From the NCBI GenBank assembly GCA_025350685.1, contig JANXXK010000178.1, positions 1 to 34,864 on the forward strand: 34,864 bases of DNA, written 5' to 3'. The notes below the pieces were generated by a model that was not told where the DNA came from, searched no databases, and saw only the letters and a program-made list of their open reading frames with translations. The first letter of the stretch is position 1. Each line of letters opens with the position of its first letter. A program made the position numbers and the translations under genes. This document shows, in pieces, positions 24,130-31,751 of the stretch. The DNA comes from Alphaproteobacteria bacterium (GTDB taxonomy: Bacteria; Pseudomonadota; Alphaproteobacteria; Caulobacterales; Caulobacteraceae).

Positions 24130-25556
24130 GAGAACCGGTCCCGGACCATGCGGTAGAGGCCGCGGATCGCCTGGGCCTCCGCCCCGCCAGGGAAGCCCGG
24201 CCGGTTTCGCGGGTTCCAGGCATAGATGTCGAAGTGCGCCCAGGGTCCGCAATTGACCCCCGTTGGCGCGAACCGCTGCAGGAACAGCGCTGCGGTCACC
24301 GAGCCCGCCTGCGCCCAGCCGTCCGGGTCGTTCTTGATCTCGGCTACGTCGCTGTCCAGGGCATCGACGTAGCCCTTCCACAGCGGCATCCGCCAGACAG
24401 GGTCGCTTGTCGCCTTCGCGGCCGCTTCGATCTGCCGGGCCAGGTCCTCGTCGTCCGTGTAGAACGGCGGCAGCTGCGGCCCCAGCGCCACCCGCGCCGC
24501 GCCGGTCAGCGTTGCCAGGTCGATTGTCAGCGCCGGCCCCAGCTCGCCCGCCCGGGTGAGCGCGTCGGCCAGGATCAGCCGGCCTTCCGCGTCAGTGTTG
24601 CCGACCTCGATGGAGAGCCCCTTGCGCGAGGCGAGCACGTCGCCCGGCCGCATGGCGTCGCCCGAGATGGCGTTCTCCACCGCCGGGACCAGCACACAGA
24701 GCCGCACCGGCAGCTTGGCGGCCATGATCATCCGGCCGAGCGCGAGCGCGTGGGCGGCCCCGCCCATGTCCTTCTTCATCAGCCGCATGCCGGCCGAGGG
24801 CTTGATGTCGAGGCCACCGGTGTCGAACACCACGCCCTTGCCGACGATGGCGACCAACGGAAGGCCGGCCTCGCCCCCAGGCGGGCTCCAGGTCATCTCG
24901 ATCATCCTGGGCGCCCGGGCCTCGACCGCCGCGCGGCCGACCGCATGCACCGCCGGATAGTTGGCCTCCAGCAGCCCCGCGCCGATGATCACAGTGATCT
25001 GCGCACCGTGCTGCTCGGCGATCTCCCGGGCGATGGTCTCGATCTGCAGCGGGCCCATGTCGTTGGCCGGGGTGTTGACCATGTCGCGGGCCAGCGCGCA
25101 GGCGTGCGCGATCTGCCGCACCTCGGCGGCGTCGATCCCCTCGGCCAGCAGCTTGGCCCGCTCGCCGCCCCCAGAGGCAGAGGGGCGCGTCTTGTAGCGG
25201 TCGAACCGGTAGCTCCCCAGCGCGAAGGCCAGCGCGATCTGCTCGGCGGCCAGGTCCTTGGGCGCGCGCGCGATGCGGTAGGTCCCGGCCGGCAGCTTGG
25301 CGGCGAGCGCGCGGAAGACCATCGGGTCGCCGCCCGCGCCCAGGCCGAACAGCACACCCTCCAGCCGGCCGTCCTCGCCGGGTGCCAGCAGGATCTGGCC
25401 GGCCTTGCCCTTGAAGTCGGAAATGGTGGCGAAGGCCTTCAGCGCCGGCGGGGCGGCGTCAAGCGCCGCGGCCGTCTCGGCCTCCAGCAGCGCCTGCACC
25501 GGGATCAGGGGTCCGCCATGGTCGCCCTCTGCGGCGTCGAGGATCACGTCGGACAT
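24126..25556 (-). CDS. Leucyl aminopeptidase family (M17) protein
   Basis: A 476-residue M17 metallopeptidase. The di-metal site is visible: K240 and D245 in VGKGVVFDTGGLDIKPSAGM, K252, D263 in MKKDMGG, and the signature NTDAEGRL (320-327) with D322 and E324. It removes N-terminal residues from peptides in the cytosol. GVVFDTGGLDIKP differs a little from the PepA form GxxFDSGGxxxKP, which places it in the shorter PepB-like group of alphaproteobacteria. ATG at 25556. It heads a three-gene overlapping series with the NlpC/P60 and deacetylase genes, so the peptides may come from the cell wall. Confidence 0.92.
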   Translation of the reverse strand: MSDVILDAAEGDHGGPLIPVQALLEAETAAALDAAPPALKAFATISDFKGKAGQILLAPGEDGRLEGVLFGLGAGGDPMVFRALAAKLPAGTYRIARAPKDLAAEQIALAFALGSYRFDRYKTRPSASGGGERAKLLAEGIDAAEVRQIAHACALARDMVNTPANDMGPLQIETIAREIAEQHGAQITVIIGAGLLEANYPAVHAVGRAAVEARAPRMIEMTWSPPGGEAGLPLVAIVGKGVVFDTGGLDIKPSAGMRLMKKDMGGAAHALALGRMIMAAKLPVRLCVLVPAVENAISGDAMRPGDVLASRKGLSIEVGNTDAEGRLILADALTRAGELGPALTIDLATLTGAARVALGPQLPPFYTDDEDLARQIEAAAKATSDPVWRMPLWKGYVDALDSDVAEIKNDPDGWAQAGSVTAALFLQRFAPTGVNCGPWAHFDIYAWNPRNRPGFPGGAEAQAIRGLYRMVRDRFS

Positions 25557-25623
25557 GGGAGCGCGCCTTCGCGGACTGGCTAATCGCCTTTCCTAGTCGC
25601 TTGTGCGGCGCAGCAGCAATCTC

Positions 25624-26136
25624 TCAGACGGCGGCGACGAGCGCGCAGGCTGGGTAGTAGTAGGCCACCAGGGCGCCGACCGCGATCGCCACGCCATAGG
25701 GCACGTTCTCCCCGGTGGTGGTCAGCCGGGATAGCCAGGGCGGGCCGCCCGGGACGAACGGCTTCAGCCAGACGGACCGTAGCGCCAGCAGCAGCACCGC
25801 CAGCGCCCCGCCGGCGATCGCCGTCACCGCCACATAGGTCAGCGCCGCGGGGAAGCCCAGCCACAGGGAAGCCGCGGCGAACAGCTTGGCGTCGCCGCCG
25901 CCGATCCAGCCGACGGCGAACATGGCCATGCCGCAGATCAGCCCGATCAGGCCGATCCCGGCCTGCAGGCCGATGACCGGCAGCGACAGGCCAATGGTCA
26001 GCGCCGCCACCGGGAAGGCGATGATCAGCGCCAGCGGGATCCAGTTGGGGATGGTGTAGCTGGTCGCATCCTTCAGGGCGGCGAGGATCACCAGCGCCGG
26101 GAAGACCAGCAGGATCAGGGTGTGGAAGGCGTGCAT
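25624..26136 (-). CDS. cpaA: Prepilin peptidase CpaA (A24 family), tad/Flp pilus
   Basis: A 170-residue protein from ATG 26136 with about five or six membrane segments. The aspartate protease residues are D23 in LKDATSYTIPN and the Asp of GWIGGGDAKL, the two signature sites of A24 peptidases. Like other CpaA/TadV proteins it lacks the N-methylating domain of PilD. It cuts Flp pilin leaders after glycine. An ATG at 26166 would add ten residues (MMARIRSRTS) that are not membrane-like; I prefer the shorter form. The two pilin genes lie just upstream on the same strand. Confidence 0.92.
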   Translation of the reverse strand: MHAFHTLILLVFPALVILAALKDATSYTIPNWIPLALIIAFPVAALTIGLSLPVIGLQAGIGLIGLICGMAMFAVGWIGGGDAKLFAAASLWLGFPAALTYVAVTAIAGGALAVLLLALRSVWLKPFVPGGPPWLSRLTTTGENVPYGVAIAVGALVAYYYPACALVAAV

Positions 26137-26216
26137 CGAGGTCCGGCTCCGTATGCGGGCCATCATGACCCTGGCCGATGAACGGAGGGTTTCGCCGGGC
26201 CGGCGGCTCCGCTCCC

Positions 26217-26381
26217 CTAGGGGAACGCGCTGCTGACCAGGCTGAAGGTGGCCTGCAGGTTGCCACTGAGGGAGGTCAGCGCGCCGACCAGCGCCATCAC
26301 GACGAGCGCGGCGATCAGGCTGTACTCAATGGCGCTCGTGCCCGACCGGTGGTTGACGAAGCGGGCGAGGAACGCGCGCAT
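26217..26381 (-). CDS. Flp family type IVb pilin (second copy)
   Basis: A 54-residue pilin: MRAFLARFVNHRSG, then TSAIEYSLIAALVVMALVGA. The cut is expected after G14, leaving T15 at the N-terminus and Glu at +5 (E19), as usual for Flp pilins. The rest is one hydrophobic helix with a short polar end (LQATFSLVSSAFP). It lies between cpaA and the first pilin gene and behind a strong terminator, so its expression may be lower or separately controlled. The sequence departs from its neighbour (TSAIEYS versus ATAIEYG). Confidence 0.93.
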   Translation of the reverse strand: MRAFLARFVNHRSGTSAIEYSLIAALVVMALVGALTSLSGNLQATFSLVSSAFP

Positions 26382-26398
26382 GGCTCGTCTCCTTGAAC

Positions 26399-26435
26399 GA
26401 AAAACCCCCCGGCGGACCGGCCGCCGAGGGGTTTC
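26399..26435 (-). terminator. Intrinsic terminator between the two Flp pilin genes
   Basis: On the minus strand the stem CCCCTCGGCGG / CCGCCGGGGGG, with a short CCGGT loop, is followed at once by TTTTT. It lies 30 bases after the stop of the first pilin and 18 before the second pilin start. It should end most transcripts of the first gene. Confidence 0.88.
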
Positions 26436-26464
26436 TTTGAGGCCTTAGGCCCGCGTAGCGACCC

Positions 26465-26629
26465 TTAGGGGAGTTGGGCGCTGACGGCGGCGAAGGTGCC
26501 GGACAGCTTGCTGCCCAGGGTGGTCAGGGCCGTCACCAGGACCACCGCGACGAGGGCGGCGATGAGGCCGTACTCGATGGCCGTGGCGCCGGACTCGTCC
26601 TTCAGAAAACGTGTGACGAACTTGGACAT
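26465..26629 (-). CDS. pilA: Flp family type IVb pilin (major copy, PilA-like)
   Basis: A 54-residue prepilin: MSKFVTRFLKDESG, then ATAIEYGLIAALVAVVLVTA. Cleavage after G14 leaves A15 with E19 at +5 and the tyrosine beside it. The mature pilin of 40 residues would build the thin Flp pilus used for surface attachment. AAAAGGAGATGAG upstream is a very strong ribosome site. The next 200 bases upstream are AT-rich with CtrA-like boxes. The terminator just downstream makes it a single-gene transcript, as for an abundant structural protein. The pilA name follows Caulobacter usage. Confidence 0.94.
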   Translation of the reverse strand: MSKFVTRFLKDESGATAIEYGLIAALVAVVLVTALTTLGSKLSGTFAAVSAQLP

Positions 26630-26719
26630 GTCTCATCTCCTTTTAAGCGAGCAGTCGTTGCGGGCTTCAAGCTGTTCGGCCTGCTCGCCCTATTGCACGC
26701 TCAAGGTCGCAGGCTTCGC

Positions 26720-26735
26720 TTAATCTCAAGTAAAC
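26720..26735. promoter_or_regulatory. CtrA-like box 1 upstream of the pilin gene
   Basis: TTAATCTCAAGTAAAC matches the CtrA consensus TTAA-N7-TTAAC at eight of nine defined bases. It is about 90 bases upstream of the pilin ATG. CtrA directly controls pilA in Caulobacter crescentus, which makes this reading plausible. Confidence 0.5.
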
Positions 26736-26774
26736 GTAACAGTAATTGGGGTATTTTTCTTTGGTGAATGGATA

Positions 26775-26790
26775 TTAACCGTGAATTCAA
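26775..26790. promoter_or_regulatory. CtrA-like box 2
   Basis: TTAACCGTGAATTCAA has the TTAA-N7-TT(C)A form, one base off in the second half. It lies in the same AT-rich gap between the pilin gene and the divergent TadE-like gene, so it could serve either. Confidence 0.4.
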
Positions 26791-26841
26791 ATTTACCATC
26801 AACAGCAAACTGGAAGAATTCGTAGTTGTAAACCAATGTAA

Positions 26842-26856
26842 TTAAATGTCGATTAG
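26842..26856. promoter_or_regulatory. CtrA-like box 3 near the TadE-like gene
   Basis: TTAAATGTCGATTAG is TTAA-N7-TTAG, one mismatch. It is 41 bases before the chosen start of the TadE-like gene on the plus strand, a good distance for promoter control. Confidence 0.4.
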
Positions 26857-26896
26857 CTACGGCCGGCTAAGATCGCGCCTAAGTGTAGAGATCGCC

Positions 26897-27478
26897 ATGC
26901 ACATGAATCAAATGACCCGCCTGCAGAGATTCACCGCCCGCTTCGCCCGGGCCGACCGCGGCGCCACCGCGATCGAATTCGCCATGGTCAGCCTGCCGAT
27001 GGCCGTGCTGATCTTCGGCGTCCTCGAGCTGGCCATGGCGCTGTTGGTCGCCACCACCTTGGAGAGCGCCACGGAGTCCGCGTCGCGGATGATCCGCACC
27101 GGCGAATTCCAGACCAGCGGCGCCTCCACCAAGAACGACTTCAAGGCCCTGGTGTGCGCGCGGATGAGCTGGCTGAGCGCCAAGTGCGCGACCGACCTCT
27201 ATGTCGACGTTCGCACCTTCAACGACTTCAACAGCCTGGCGGGCAGCGGCCCGCAAAACGGGGCGGCGTTCAACCCGGCCGCCACCTGCTTCGCCACCGG
27301 CCAGCCCACCGACATCGTCCTGGCGCGCGCCTACTTCCAGTGGACCCTGTTCACGCCGCTACTCTCCAACGTGATGGAGGACATGGGCAGCGGGTCTGGC
27401 AAGCGCCTGCTTTCGTTCGCCACCGCCTTCCGAAACGAGCCCTACAACACCAACCTGCCTTCGGGGGCCGCATGCTGA
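26897..27478 (+). CDS. TadE-like pseudopilin of the Flp pilus system
   Basis: A 193-residue protein from ATG 26897 (AGAG upstream); an in-frame ATG at 26846 would add 17 residues over the regulatory region. The N-terminus has the TadE pattern: DRGATAIEFAMVSLPMAVLI, followed by VLELAMALLVATTLESAT, with one membrane helix and the G-x3-IEF processing site like that of pilins. The rest is extracytoplasmic, with cysteines at CARMSWLSAKC and AATCF. TadE-like proteins are minor pseudopilins processed by CpaA. The next gene overlaps by seven bases. Confidence 0.85.
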   Translation: MHMNQMTRLQRFTARFARADRGATAIEFAMVSLPMAVLIFGVLELAMALLVATTLESATESASRMIRTGEFQTSGASTKNDFKALVCARMSWLSAKCATDLYVDVRTFNDFNSLAGSGPQNGAAFNPAATCFATGQPTDIVLARAYFQWTLFTPLLSNVMEDMGSGSGKRLLSFATAFRNEPYNTNLPSGAAC

Positions 27479-28008
27479 ACCGTCTTCTTCCCAAGCGATT
27501 CCGTCGCGACGAGCGCGGCCTGGCCGCCGTCGAGTTCGCCCTGCTCGCCCCGGTGATGATCCTGCTCTATTGCGGCATGGCCGAACTGACCCTGGCGATG
27601 ATGGCCGAACGCCAGGCGGCGCACTCAGCCTCGGTGGTCGGCGACCTGGTCGCCCAGACGCCGACCATGGACGCCATCCAGATGACTGACATCTTCAATG
27701 TCGGCACATCGATCATGAAGCCGTTCGCTGCGGCGGCTCTGTCGGTGCGGGTGACCAGCGTCAAGGCCGACGCCCAGGGCGTGCCCAGGGTCATATGGAG
27801 CCAGGGCAACGGCATGGGCGTCCTGACGGTGGGCGCCCCGGTCCAGGGCTTTCCGGCCAACCTGCTGGCCGTAGGCGACAGCGTCATCCAGGCCGATATG
27901 AGCTACAGCTTCACCTCGCCGATCCAGCAGGTGGTGACAATCCCGCTCAGCTTCGGGCAGAGCTTCTATTTCAAGCCGCGGCGCTCATCCGAGGTGATCT
28001 TCCACTAG
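27472..28008 (+). CDS. TadE/TadG-like pseudopilin
   Basis: A 178-residue protein from ATG 27472, overlapping the previous gene by seven bases. The start region FRRDERGLAAVEFALLAPVM and ILLYCGMAELTLAMMAERQA is the same pseudopilin design with G-x3-VEF. The soluble part is rich in strands and has no motif I recognise. The two genes together match the usual tadE-like pairs of Flp loci. The rest of the machinery (secretin, ATPase, TadB/C) is not in this window. The stop TAG at 28006-28008 lies inside the left arm of a palindromic repeat. Confidence 0.82.
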   Translation: MLNRLLPKRFRRDERGLAAVEFALLAPVMILLYCGMAELTLAMMAERQAAHSASVVGDLVAQTPTMDAIQMTDIFNVGTSIMKPFAAAALSVRVTSVKADAQGVPRVIWSQGNGMGVLTVGAPVQGFPANLLAVGDSVIQADMSYSFTSPIQQVVTIPLSFGQSFYFKPRRSSEVIFH

Positions 28009-28079
28009 TGTCCCGATTGCGAAGTTCGCAAACGCTTGTGGCGGGCTCGGACGAACTTCGGAATCGATGAGGACACTAG
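28005..28079. repeat. Palindromic element, family 3, copy 1
   Basis: The ends CTAGTGTCC (28005-28013) and GGACACTAG (28071-28079) are perfect inverted complements. Inside, CGATTGCGAAGTTCG pairs with CGAACTTCGGAATCG, nearly perfectly. The left end contains the stop codon of the TadG-like gene. Confidence 0.88.
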
Positions 28080-28092
28080 CAAGTATATGCTT

Positions 28093-28169
28093 CTAGTGTG
28101 CTTTTTGGATCTGAAGTTCGCTCTGAGCTTGATCCTTCAATCAGGCGAACTTCAGATCCAGCACACTAG
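28093..28169. repeat. Palindromic element, family 3, copy 2
   Basis: The ends CTAGTGTGC (28093-28101) and GCACACTAG (28161-28169) are perfect inverted complements. Inner arms GGATCTGAAGTTCGC (28107-28121) and GCGAACTTCAGATCC (28145-28159) are perfect as well. It shares the CTAGTGT ends and a GAAGTTCG core with copy 1. The right end contains the stop codon of the MFS gene. Confidence 0.9.
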
Positions 28170-29623
28170 CCGAGCTCGCGGCCGCCGCCACGCACGAACA
28201 TCAGCCCGATCAGGCCTAGGAACAGCAGCAGGATGATGCTGGCGAAACCACCCTGCTGGCTGTGGGTCAGCTCGGTGCCGATCTTGACCAGCCCAGGCGC
28301 GAGCCAGGCGGTCGCCACACCGGCCAGCGCATAGACCCCAAAGAAGGCGCCGGTCTGGGCCGGCGGCGTCAACCGGGTCAGCGCGGTTCGCGCCGACGCA
28401 TACTGGCCGGTGATGAAGGTGGCGTTCGAGAAGCCGACCAGCAGGAAGATCAGGTCCGGAAGGGTCCGGTAGACTGGTCCGTTCCACAGCGGCGCGTGGT
28501 CGGCGGCGTGATAGGGCCAGAAGTAGAAGATATGCGTCGGCGAGGTGCCGAGCAGGGCGGTAAGCCCCAGAATGGTCATGAAGATCTCCAGCCGCAGAGC
28601 GTTCTTCGGCCCGATGTTATGGTCCAGCCAGTGGCCGACGAAGCCGCCGAACACGGCGACGACGCTGAGGATGATGCCGGTGAGCAGCAGGTCCAGCGGC
28701 CCCCAATGCATCACGCCCGCGGCCAGCACGCCGAAGAAGAACAAGACCCCGTTCATCCCGTCGACGAACACCATCCGCGAGACCAGGTAGATCACTGCGT
28801 CGCGGTAGCGCGAAACGGTCTTCAGCATGCCCCAAAGATCCGCCGCCCCCTCGCCCAGGGCCTTGAAGACTGGGATGCCGGTGCGCGGCGCATCGGGCGT
28901 GAACAGGAATAGCGGGATCGCGCCCAGCGCCAGGATGCCGGCGGCCAGAATCGCCACCACCCGCTCGGGCTCGTGCGTCGCCGGGTTCAGGCCGAACAGC
29001 GGCGCGTGCGGCACCCAGCCCCAGGTCACCTTGCCCGGCAGCGCGAAGGCCCAGGCGGTGAAGGCCAGGGCCAGCACCGACGCCGCATTGCCCAGCGACA
29101 ACGCCAGGCCCGAGGCGGCATGCGCGCTCTTCAGCCCCGCGGCGCGAATCAGCATCGAGTTGTGCAACACCTCGGAATAGGCAAACAGCACATTGACGAT
29201 CATGGCGATGAACATGGTCGTGGTGATCGCCAAGCCGCTCCCGTCCGGCTTGGCCCACCAGAGGGAGAAGATCAGCGGAACCATCCCGATCACCGCCGCC
29301 GCCAACCAGCCCTTGCGCGGCCCGAGCTTGTCGATCGAGGCGCCCAGAAATGGCGCGGTGGCCATGACGATCCAGCCTGCGTACTGCTGGAAATTGGCGA
29401 TCAGCGCCTGGCCCTTGACCGGGTCGCCCACCATGGTCGCCGAGACGTAGGGCATGAAGATGTAGATCGTCATCAGGATCACGTAGGGGTCGCGCCCACC
29501 CTCGAAAACCGACCAGGCGACCCCGCCGCGCGTGAGCTTGGCGTCCCCGCCCATATCGGAAATCAGCGGCGGATCGACGACGGACGAGGGGCCGTGCACC
29601 TCAAGCGGTGTGGACTCGGTCAA
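28166..29623 (-). CDS. MFS transporter, possibly UMF1 (Atg22-like) family
   Basis: A 485-residue membrane protein with about 12 hydrophobic segments. The MFS motif A is seen in GASIDKLGPRKGW between segments 2 and 3, and a related loop, GHWLDHNIGPKNALR, appears in the second half. The N-terminal WSVFEGGRDPYVILMTIYIF resembles the UMF1/Atg22-like group, some of which export amino acids or small metabolites; the substrate here is unknown. The start is TTG at 29623, supported by GGGAGG seven bases upstream; a later ATG at residue 24 is possible. The TAG stop is in the right end of the palindrome at 28161-28169. Confidence 0.85.
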   Translation of the reverse strand: MTESTPLEVHGPSSVVDPPLISDMGGDAKLTRGGVAWSVFEGGRDPYVILMTIYIFMPYVSATMVGDPVKGQALIANFQQYAGWIVMATAPFLGASIDKLGPRKGWLAAAVIGMVPLIFSLWWAKPDGSGLAITTTMFIAMIVNVLFAYSEVLHNSMLIRAAGLKSAHAASGLALSLGNAASVLALAFTAWAFALPGKVTWGWVPHAPLFGLNPATHEPERVVAILAAGILALGAIPLFLFTPDAPRTGIPVFKALGEGAADLWGMLKTVSRYRDAVIYLVSRMVFVDGMNGVLFFFGVLAAGVMHWGPLDLLLTGIILSVVAVFGGFVGHWLDHNIGPKNALRLEIFMTILGLTALLGTSPTHIFYFWPYHAADHAPLWNGPVYRTLPDLIFLLVGFSNATFITGQYASARTALTRLTPPAQTGAFFGVYALAGVATAWLAPGLVKIGTELTHSQQGGFASIILLLFLGLIGLMFVRGGGRELG

Positions 29624-29694
29624 GTCTGGCCCTCCCAGGCGTCCGCTTTTGAAACTGCGGTTTGGAAGAGGTTGCAGGTTTTTTGCGGCGAGAG

Positions 29695-30879
29695 CTAGGC
29701 GAGCTTCCTATCGACCGCCGCCAGCGCGGCCTTGGCGTCGGCCGCGAACCCCTGGGCATTCAGCGCTTCGCAGAGCGCCGTCAGGCACAGGCGCACATGC
29801 CAGGCCGTGGCCGACGCGCCCATCAGCCCGATGCGCCAGACCTGGCCCTTCAGCGGCCCAAGGCCGGCGCCGATCTCCAAGTCCCAGGCCTTCAGCACAT
29901 GGGCGCGCACCGCCGCCTCGTCGACGCCGTCGGGCACGCGCACGGTGTTGAGCTGCGGCAGGCGGTCCTTCTGCGCCACCAGCATCGACAGGCCCGCCGC
30001 CTCCAGCCCCGCCACCAGCGCCTCATGCATACGCGCATGGCGCACGATGGCCGCCTGCTGGCCCTCCTCGAAGATCGCCACGAGGCTCTCATGCAGGCCG
30101 TAGAGGGCGTTTATCGGGGCCGTGTGGTGATAGGTCCGGCCGCCGCCCCCACTTCCATCGGGGCCGCCCCAGTAGGTCATCAGCAGGTTGAAATCCAGAA
30201 GCCAACTTCGGACCTTTTCCTCGCGTCCGGTGATCGCCGCCTGGGCCCGTTTGGAGAGCGCGATCGGCGACAGGCCGGGCGGCGCGGAGAGGCACTTCTG
30301 GGTGCCGGAATAGACCACGTCGGCGTCCCAGCCGGCCACGTCGACGACGATGCCGCCGAGCGAGGTCACGCAGTCGACGATCGACAGCGCCCCGTGCTTG
30401 CGGGCGATCGCGCACAGGCTCGCCGCATCGCTGCGCGCGCCGGTCGAGGTCTCGGCATGCACGAAGGCGAACACCTTGGTCGGCGCCTCGGCCAGGGCGG
30501 CCTCGCAAGCACCCACGTCCACCGGCTTGCCCCAGTCGTGGTCGACCGTGACCACGCTCGCGCCGGCGCGGCCGGCCATGTCAGCCATTCGTCCGCCGAA
30601 CGCGCCGTTGACGGCGATCACCGCGCGGTCGCCCGGTTCCAGCAGGTTCATGATCGCCGCTTCCATACCCGCCGTCCCCGGCGCCGGCAGCGGCACGCAG
30701 GCGTGGTCAGGGGCAGTGAACAGCCGCTGCAGCGCCGCCTTGATCTCCTCCATCAACGCCTGGAACTCGGGGTCCAGGTGGCCGATGGTCGGGCGGGCGA
30801 GCGCGCTCAGCACACGCGGGCTGACGTCGGAGGGGCCGGGCCCCATCAGGATGCGGCGGGGCGGCTGAAAGCTCTGCAT
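29695..30879 (-). CDS. Alanine/serine-glyoxylate aminotransferase family
   Basis: A 394-residue class V PLP enzyme from ATG 30879 (GGAG upstream; a GTG at 30885 is also in frame). ILMGPGPSDVSPRVLSAL is the classic opening of the family. LPAPGTAGMEAAI binds the cofactor phosphate, IVDCVTSLGG holds the pyridine-binding Asp (D169), and K195 in SGTQKCLSAPPGLSP is the Schiff-base lysine. It would convert glyoxylate to glycine with Ala or Ser as donor. The tail GLGPLKGQVWRIGLMG is also typical. It stands alone, downstream of a long gap with a repeat. Confidence 0.93.
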   Translation of the reverse strand: MQSFQPPRRILMGPGPSDVSPRVLSALARPTIGHLDPEFQALMEEIKAALQRLFTAPDHACVPLPAPGTAGMEAAIMNLLEPGDRAVIAVNGAFGGRMADMAGRAGASVVTVDHDWGKPVDVGACEAALAEAPTKVFAFVHAETSTGARSDAASLCAIARKHGALSIVDCVTSLGGIVVDVAGWDADVVYSGTQKCLSAPPGLSPIALSKRAQAAITGREEKVRSWLLDFNLLMTYWGGPDGSGGGGRTYHHTAPINALYGLHESLVAIFEEGQQAAIVRHARMHEALVAGLEAAGLSMLVAQKDRLPQLNTVRVPDGVDEAAVRAHVLKAWDLEIGAGLGPLKGQVWRIGLMGASATAWHVRLCLTALCEALNAQGFAADAKAALAAVDRKLA

Positions 30880-30885
30880 GATCAC

Positions 30886-31186
30886 TCCGGTCTTTGCGCG
30901 GTGCTGCTTAGGCTACTGGCCTTGCCACGTCATCCCTCACGCCATGCTCGCGCTCGGCGCGCGGTCGCTGCACCGACAGTCCGCCTGGCATGTCACCGTC
31001 AGGCGGACGTTCCGGAACACATCCCCAAACTAACACCAGCTCGACAGACACGGGGGTTTCGCACGAAGCGGATGGACCGGTGGGCTGCAACCCCCTCAGT
31101 CACCTTCGGTGACAGCTCCCCCTCAATCGCGCGGAGCCTGTCCTCGGGTTCGCCCTTGGCGAAACCGGCGCGCGCTGGGGGAGCAT
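30886..31186. other. Gap of about 300 bases with one repeat and no gene seen
   Basis: Frames here are short, lack family features and look like shadows. The right part holds the family 4 palindrome described separately. I see no tRNA or other RNA. Confidence 0.6.
31089..31186. repeat. Palindromic intergenic repeat, family 4
   Basis: Two nested parts are visible: the small hairpin GTCACCTTCGGTGAC (31099-31113), and the longer arms GCTCCCCC (31115-31122) and GGGGGAGC (31177-31184). It sits just after the MaoC-like gene stop on the minus strand and may act as its terminator. Confidence 0.75.
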
Positions 31187-31579
31187 TTATCTGGCGAAGA
31201 CGCCCCGCGTGAGACACGAGAAGACCAGCCGGCCGGCCTCGTCGAGCAGGTCGTGCTGGCAGATGACGATGCCCTTGCCGTCGCCGACGGGGTCCTTGGC
31301 CATGACGGTCATGCGCCCGCGCAGCAGCTCGCCGACCGGCGGGTTGCGCGTCCAGCGCAGCGCGTCCACGCCGAGGCGCTTGGTCTGCGGCCAGTCGGTG
31401 TGGGCGATGGCGTCGAGCTTCGCCCAGATCGCATAGACCATCGCGTCCGGCGCGCCGCGATCGGCGGTCCAACCCGGTGTGAAGGCAATGATGAAGTCCT
31501 CCAGCGCCTGTGGCTCCACGGCCGCGGCGCCTAGGGAAACCACTTGGCCGATCTGAATCTCGTCGAAGGAAGCTGGCAC
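31187..31579 (-). CDS. MaoC-like hotdog-fold protein
   Basis: A 130-residue protein from GTG 31579, giving the MaoC-type start MPASFDEIQIGQVVSLG. The middle (PDAMVYAIWAKLDAIAHTDW) and the end (PPVGELLRGRMTVMAKDPVG, then GIVICQHDLLDEAGRLVFSC) fit the hotdog fold of acyl dehydratases. The D-x-x-x-x-H catalytic pair of true MaoC hydratases is not obvious, so it may bind acyl-CoA or have lost activity. The frame is open upstream, but that part does not look like protein. It is divergent from the scsB-like gene, with 172 bases between. Confidence 0.7.
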   Translation of the reverse strand: MPASFDEIQIGQVVSLGAAAVEPQALEDFIIAFTPGWTADRGAPDAMVYAIWAKLDAIAHTDWPQTKRLGVDALRWTRNPPVGELLRGRMTVMAKDPVGDGKGIVICQHDLLDEAGRLVFSCLTRGVFAR

Positions 31580-31751
31580 GATGCAGGAATTCCTGAAGCT
31601 GGGCGGGGGCCGTTTCACCGATGATGGCCGTGCGCCGCGGGCGAAGTCGAGCCTCGCTTTGCGCGGGCGAACGGGCGGCGCCATATAGCCGCCGTAACGG
31701 GCCGGCCACGCGGACCGAATAGCTGCCGTAACCTGCGGGGCGGAAGAGACG

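Noticed and set aside
26630-26740. A sigma-54 promoter for the pilin gene
   Set aside because: No GG-N10-GC pair of the TGGCACG...TTGC type could be found at a suitable place on the minus strand.
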